Assembly (NCBI GenBank): GCA_027063585.1
Contig: JAMORM010000027.1
Coordinates: forward strand, 1-11,070
Reading direction: 5' to 3'
Length of the DNA stretch: 11,070 nucleotides
DNA from: Sulfurimonas sp.
Lineage (GTDB): Bacteria > Campylobacterota > Campylobacteria > Campylobacterales > Sulfurimonadaceae
Shown here: piece by piece, positions 8,248 through 11,070 of the stretch
How positions within the stretch are numbered: the first letter of the stretch is position 1
Layout of the letters: every line of letters starts with the position of its first letter
Made by a program: the position numbers and the translations under genes
The notes under the pieces: generated by a model
The model's input: only the letters and a program-made list of their open reading frames with translations
What the model was told of the DNA's origin: nothing
Database searches by the model: none

Positions 8248-8254
8248 ATCCTTT
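8248..8254 (-). promoter_or_regulatory. Ribosome binding site of lpxC
   Basis: AAAGGAT on the minus strand lies 5 bases before the lpxC ATG and overlaps the TAA stop of the upstream peptidase gene. Termination and initiation are therefore adjacent, which favours coupled translation. Confidence 0.7.
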
Positions 8255-9620
8255 ATTTGCCGTCAATAATTTTTTTAGCACTCTTAATAATATCATTAAT
8301 GTTAAGTTTTATCCACTGCTTATCCATCCACTCTTGAGGACGCACTTCAACACCTTGGACTAACACACCAAAATGCAAATGGTCTCCCATAGCGTATCCG
8401 GTTTTTCCTGTTTTTGCGATAACAGAGTTCGGTGCCACCTCATCGCCTGCTGCAACTTCTAAACTTGAACAATGTCCATAAAGTGTATATAAACCTAAAC
8501 CGTGTGAAATAATAGGAGAATTTCCATACAATCCATTATAATCCGCGAAGATCACACTTCCGCCGTTTTGTGTTTTTATAGGCGCCATAGCATGACTCGC
8601 CATATCTAAACCCAGATGATATGCTTCACTGACAAATTTCCCCTTATAATAATATTTTCTATGATCTCCAAAATATGCAACTACCTGTCCATTTTTCAGA
8701 GGATACATTTTTTTCATTTTAAAATCACTTATCATCTCATCAGGTACATCTGAGGTAAGTTTATGAATCAATGCTTCATTCTTTGCCCGTACATCTTCAT
8801 TAATTATTTTAAATCTCTCCAGTGGAACTTCTATTCCCTGTGTCTCATCAAACTGTTCAGCCAGTTCGGCAATTTTTCCATTTAAAAATTTATCAGAAAG
8901 TGTAATTTTTGAAAGTCTGTATGTTTTGTTTTTTAAATATAGTGGAACATACGATTTTGTCATATTTCCTGCAGCATCATTTACTACAACTGTCGCTTTA
9001 AAGCTTTTATCCTGCACAGGCCACGCAAGTAAAGCTATATAATACCCCTCTTTATAAAAAGGTTCAACCTTAAAATGTTTGTTGTGATTTGATTCTATAT
9101 ATAACTCTTTTAAATTTTCATCTTCTGCTTTAAAAATAACGAGGGCAGAACCTCCACGAGATATTTTGTATGAATTGTTAACAATACTAACCTGAGGTCT
9201 TTTCTTATCAATTTTAAGTTTAAAAGATTTCAGTGCTACATTGCCATTGAGAAAATTCCATTTACTAGCATCCTGTGCCTGTAGAATAATTTCAATATCT
9301 TTATCTTTAATTGTATATGCACCACGTGGCGGTTGTAATTCCAGTTTGATTACTTTTTGAGGAGCAAGCAGTCGATTATATAGCAGTTCACTATCACCGC
9401 TTTTCGTTCGCATTATCACTTTATATGATTTTATCCCGCTGTCATCAACTATTTTTAACTGTAGTGGCTTTTTAAGATTCCAGTAACCGTTCGTTTGTAG
9501 TGTAATTACAGGTGCATTACGCTCAAATGTTGCAGAAAAATAAACATATAATCCAACTCCTACAAATAATGTCATTAAAAACAATGCACCAAATGAAGAT
9601 TTATTTCTCTTGTTTCTCAA
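8253..9620 (-). CDS. Membrane-anchored M23 (LytM-type) peptidoglycan endopeptidase
   Basis: This is a predicted zinc endopeptidase that cuts peptide crosslinks of peptidoglycan in the periplasm. The 455 residues start with a basic tail and a single membrane segment (about 10-30), so it is probably an anchored inner-membrane protein. Two beta-rich, Ig-like stretches follow (about 36-136 and 140-230), then a linker. The C-terminal M23 domain (about 305-430) has all expected ligands: H335 and D339 in YHLGLD, and H414 and H416 in GDHLHFG; H383 in LYGH is also conserved. The start is TTG, one base after the previous stop, with AAAGGA 8 bases upstream. Relatives in Helicobacter and Campylobacter set cell curvature or helical shape, so a shape role is possible here (inference). 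I cannot assign it to a named Csd or Pgp protein. Confidence 0.9.
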   Translation of the reverse strand: MRNKRNKSSFGALFLMTLFVGVGLYVYFSATFERNAPVITLQTNGYWNLKKPLQLKIVDDSGIKSYKVIMRTKSGDSELLYNRLLAPQKVIKLELQPPRGAYTIKDKDIEIILQAQDASKWNFLNGNVALKSFKLKIDKKRPQVSIVNNSYKISRGGSALVIFKAEDENLKELYIESNHNKHFKVEPFYKEGYYIALLAWPVQDKSFKATVVVNDAAGNMTKSYVPLYLKNKTYRLSKITLSDKFLNGKIAELAEQFDETQGIEVPLERFKIINEDVRAKNEALIHKLTSDVPDEMISDFKMKKMYPLKNGQVVAYFGDHRKYYYKGKFVSEAYHLGLDMASHAMAPIKTQNGGSVIFADYNGLYGNSPIISHGLGLYTLYGHCSSLEVAAGDEVAPNSVIAKTGKTGYAMGDHLHFGVLVQGVEVRPQEWMDKQWIKLNINDIIKSAKKIIDGK

Positions 9621-9621
9621 A

Positions 9622-10290
9622 TTATATTTCCTTTATTGATTTTAAAATTTTGTTGTTATCATCACTTTTATAAAGCCTGACTTCTTTTACATGTACCATT
9701 TTAAGTAGTTCTTTTTGTATTTTTTCTACATCTTTTAATCTTGCGCCTGTACTTTTTAAATCTTCATCTGTTATATACATATGTACCACTTGTCCATTAG
9801 AACTTTGCACCATGTTTTTATACATCAAAGACTTCAAACGAAACAGCGCCAGCGACTCTCTTTTTTGCAGAAACTCTTTACATGTAAGGTGCTGTGCTTT
9901 ACATTCTATCAGTTCACTAGCAACAGCAAAAGCTGTACCATTACATGTAACACCTAAAAAGCCTTCTGTAAATTCTAAAAGCCCTGCAAAGAGCGATGTC
10001 GCCATCTTTTGATTTATTGCTACACCATTACTTTTAAATGCTTCAAAAAGTGCAATAGAATCAGCCTGCGATTCAATGACTAAATCACACGAAGCAGGAA
10101 GCTTTTCTCTTTGCTTTGCATACCAAGGTAAAAAGGAAAACTTCGTATCAATTACTTCTGTTACGACTAAAGAAACTTTTTTATGTTTACTCAATATATA
10201 AGAATACAGGGCACTCGCGTTTGCAAATGAGTTGGCATCAGTCCTAATTACAATATGTTTTGCATTGTCTATATCATTAAAAGCTATCAA
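9622..10290 (-). CDS. Degenerate DHH/NrnA-like protein lacking catalytic motifs
   Basis: This 222-residue protein resembles the DHH phosphoesterase family (NrnA/RecJ-like nanoRNA phosphatases) but looks non-catalytic. Matching parts are a first strand and helix (KHIVIRTDANSFANASALYSYI, 11-32, shortened), then the segment INQKMATSLFAGLLEFTEGF (92-111), which resembles the family's ATxLYxGIxxDTGxF. A truncated DHHA1-like tail holds MYITDEDLKSTGARLKDVEKI (171-191). Missing are the HxxPDGD motif (here TDANSFANA), the whole DHH segment, the aspartate of DTG (here FTEG), and the terminal GGGH loop that binds RNA. The start is TTG; the only in-frame stop upstream is at 10303-10305, and no ATG is available before residue 96, well inside the conserved part. 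It lies between flhB and the peptidase. Its role is unknown. Confidence 0.75.
   Translation of the reverse strand: MIAFNDIDNAKHIVIRTDANSFANASALYSYILSKHKKVSLVVTEVIDTKFSFLPWYAKQREKLPASCDLVIESQADSIALFEAFKSNGVAINQKMATSLFAGLLEFTEGFLGVTCNGTAFAVASELIECKAQHLTCKEFLQKRESLALFRLKSLMYKNMVQSSNGQVVHMYITDEDLKSTGARLKDVEKIQKELLKMVHVKEVRLYKSDDNNKILKSIKEI
9629..9634 (-). promoter_or_regulatory. Ribosome binding site that decides the TTG start of the M23 peptidase
   Basis: AAAGGA on the minus strand lies 8 bases before a TTG codon at 9618-9620. The next in-frame ATG falls inside the membrane segment (residue 16), so this site makes TTG the best start. Confidence 0.65.
9878..9887. repeat. TTACATGTAA palindrome copy in the DHH-like gene
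   Basis: An exact copy of the 10-base palindrome, here encoding part of LTCK. It is read in a different frame from the copies in ribD, so it is not a shared protein motif. Confidence 0.7.
9941..9950. repeat. TTACATGTAA palindrome copy in the DHH-like gene
   Basis: A second exact copy, 53 bases from the end of the previous one, encoding part of VTCN. A third, imperfect copy (TTACATGTAC) is at 9687-9696 in the same gene. Confidence 0.7.
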
Positions 10291-10311
10291 ATATCTACTT
10301 TTTTAAATCAA

Positions 10312-10317
10312 ATTATA
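10312..10317 (-). promoter_or_regulatory. Candidate -10 promoter element between flhB and the DHH-like gene
   Basis: A perfect TATAAT on the minus strand sits just after the flhB stop and 21 bases before the TTG start of the DHH-like gene. Campylobacterota housekeeping promoters often have a good -10 and no clear -35, so this could start a transcript separate from flhB. In AT-rich DNA such hexamers also occur by chance, so confidence is low. Confidence 0.3.
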
Positions 10318-10319
10318 TA

Positions 10320-11070
10320 CTATTTTTTATTCATCTTGTAAACATATGCCAAAACTTCAGCTACTGCGCTAAACAATGCTTCAGGTATGGGCTTGTCCAC
10401 GTCAACTTCTTTATAAAGACTTCTTGCCAAAGGAGGATTTTGCACAATATGTACATTATTTTCTCTGGCAATCTTTTTAATCTGCTGGGCTATGTTATCC
10501 ATCCCTTTTGCAACAACCAAAGGTGCATGGGATTTTGCTTCATCATATTTTATGGCAACGGCATAGTGTGTAGGATTCGTTATAACAACATCCGCATTAG
10601 GTACTTCTGCCATCATTCTTTTACGGGAGGCTTCCATTTGAATTTGTCGAATTTTCGATTTAATGAGAGGATCACCTTCCATATTTTTCATCTCATCCTT
10701 AATCTCTTGTTTTGACATTTTCAACCCGTCAAAATACTGTTTTCTTACAATAATTACATCTATAATTGCGAAAATAAAAATGATAAAAAGCATTACAAAA
10801 GCAATAATCATCATTTTATCTTTGAGCCATATCAATTGATCATGCAACCCAAAAAGTGCAACTGTTGGTAGTTCTTCAATAAAATAAAAGAAAAATATGA
10901 AACCAACACCCAAGGTTGTAAAAGATTTCAGCGTTACTTTAACACCTTCAATTAATTTTTTTAAGGAAAAAAGATTTTTTGTTCCTTTAATAGGATCAAT
11001 CTTTTTAAAATCCGGCATAATGGCTTTTGTAGTAAATAAAAATCCAAATTGTGCCAATGCAGCAATAACA
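10320..11070 (-). CDS. flhB: Flagellar export switch protein FlhB, C-terminal part (cut by window edge)
   Basis: FlhB is the inner-membrane component of the flagellar type III export apparatus that switches substrate class from rod/hook to filament. About 249 codons are visible; the frame stays open to the right edge, so the N-terminus (first ~100 residues of about 350) lies outside the window. A TTG at 11055-11057 is an internal leucine codon, not the start. Visible parts are QFGFLF with PDFKKIDPIKGTKNLFS, two membrane segments (about LGVGFIFFFYFI and IIAFVMLFIIFIFAIIDVII), and a basic cytoplasmic linker. The autocleavage motif NPTHYAVAIKY follows, with the N/P junction at 10574/10575. The C-terminus PIPEALFSAVAEVLAYVY is typical. 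Type III secretion paralogues (SctU) share the motif, but the overall sequence looks flagellar. Confidence 0.95.
   Translation of the reverse strand, partial: VIAALAQFGFLFTTKAIMPDFKKIDPIKGTKNLFSLKKLIEGVKVTLKSFTTLGVGFIFFFYFIEELPTVALFGLHDQLIWLKDKMMIIAFVMLFIIFIFAIIDVIIVRKQYFDGLKMSKQEIKDEMKNMEGDPLIKSKIRQIQMEASRKRMMAEVPNADVVITNPTHYAVAIKYDEAKSHAPLVVAKGMDNIAQQIKKIARENNVHIVQNPPLARSLYKEVDVDKPIPEALFSAVAEVLAYVYKMNKK

Noticed and set aside
9621..9626. TATAAT just before the M23 peptidase start
   Set aside because: It abuts the TTG start, leaving no room for a transcript start and the AAAGGA ribosome binding site.
11055..11057. TTG as the start of flhB
   Set aside because: The frame continues open to the window edge with family-like residues (VIAALAQFGFLF), and a start here would remove the N-terminal membrane segments.

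Overview
The window is a dense, AT-rich stretch of bacterial chromosome from a Campylobacterota (Epsilonproteobacteria), most likely Sulfurimonas or a close relative. The evidence is the protein style (Lys/Ile/Phe rich), the block infB-rbfA-rimP preceded by a YlxR-like gene, thrB, a TsaB-like gene and lpxC, and a flagellar flhB. From memory, Helicobacter and Campylobacter keep much of the lpxC/tsaB-like/thrB/infB/rbfA/rimP order. No database search could be run.

All twelve genes lie on the minus strand, so they are transcribed from high to low coordinates: flhB (cut at the right edge), a degenerate DHH/NrnA-like protein, a membrane-anchored M23 peptidase, lpxC, tsaB-like, thrB, YlxR-like, infB, rbfA, rimP, ribD, ubiE and xseA (cut at the left edge). 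That is ten complete genes between the two partial ones plus ubiE. Junctions run from a 17-base overlap to a 31-base gap, and no gene-free stretch exceeds about 31 bases. The layout looks like one long transcript or a few overlapping ones, with translational coupling at several joints.

The right third (10320-11070, 9622-10290, 8253-9620, 7358-8242) is cell surface and motility: the flagellar export switch FlhB, a peptidoglycan peptidase and the first committed enzyme of lipid A synthesis. The middle (2287-7365) is dominated by translation: a t6A-tRNA modification factor, an RNA-binding YlxR protein, initiation factor IF2 and the 30S maturation factors RbfA and RimP, with homoserine kinase inserted. 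The left end holds riboflavin synthesis (ribD), menaquinone methylation (ubiE) and a DNA exonuclease subunit (xseA).

I found no rRNA, tRNA, CRISPR, insertion sequence, prophage or defence genes, and no convincing new multi-gene system. The points most worth a second look are a DHH-family protein that has lost its catalytic motifs, repeated use of the 10-base palindrome TTACATGTAA inside genes (including a 20-base perfect palindrome in ribD), an unusually short TsaB-like protein, and a RibD with an insertion and a divergent reductase domain.
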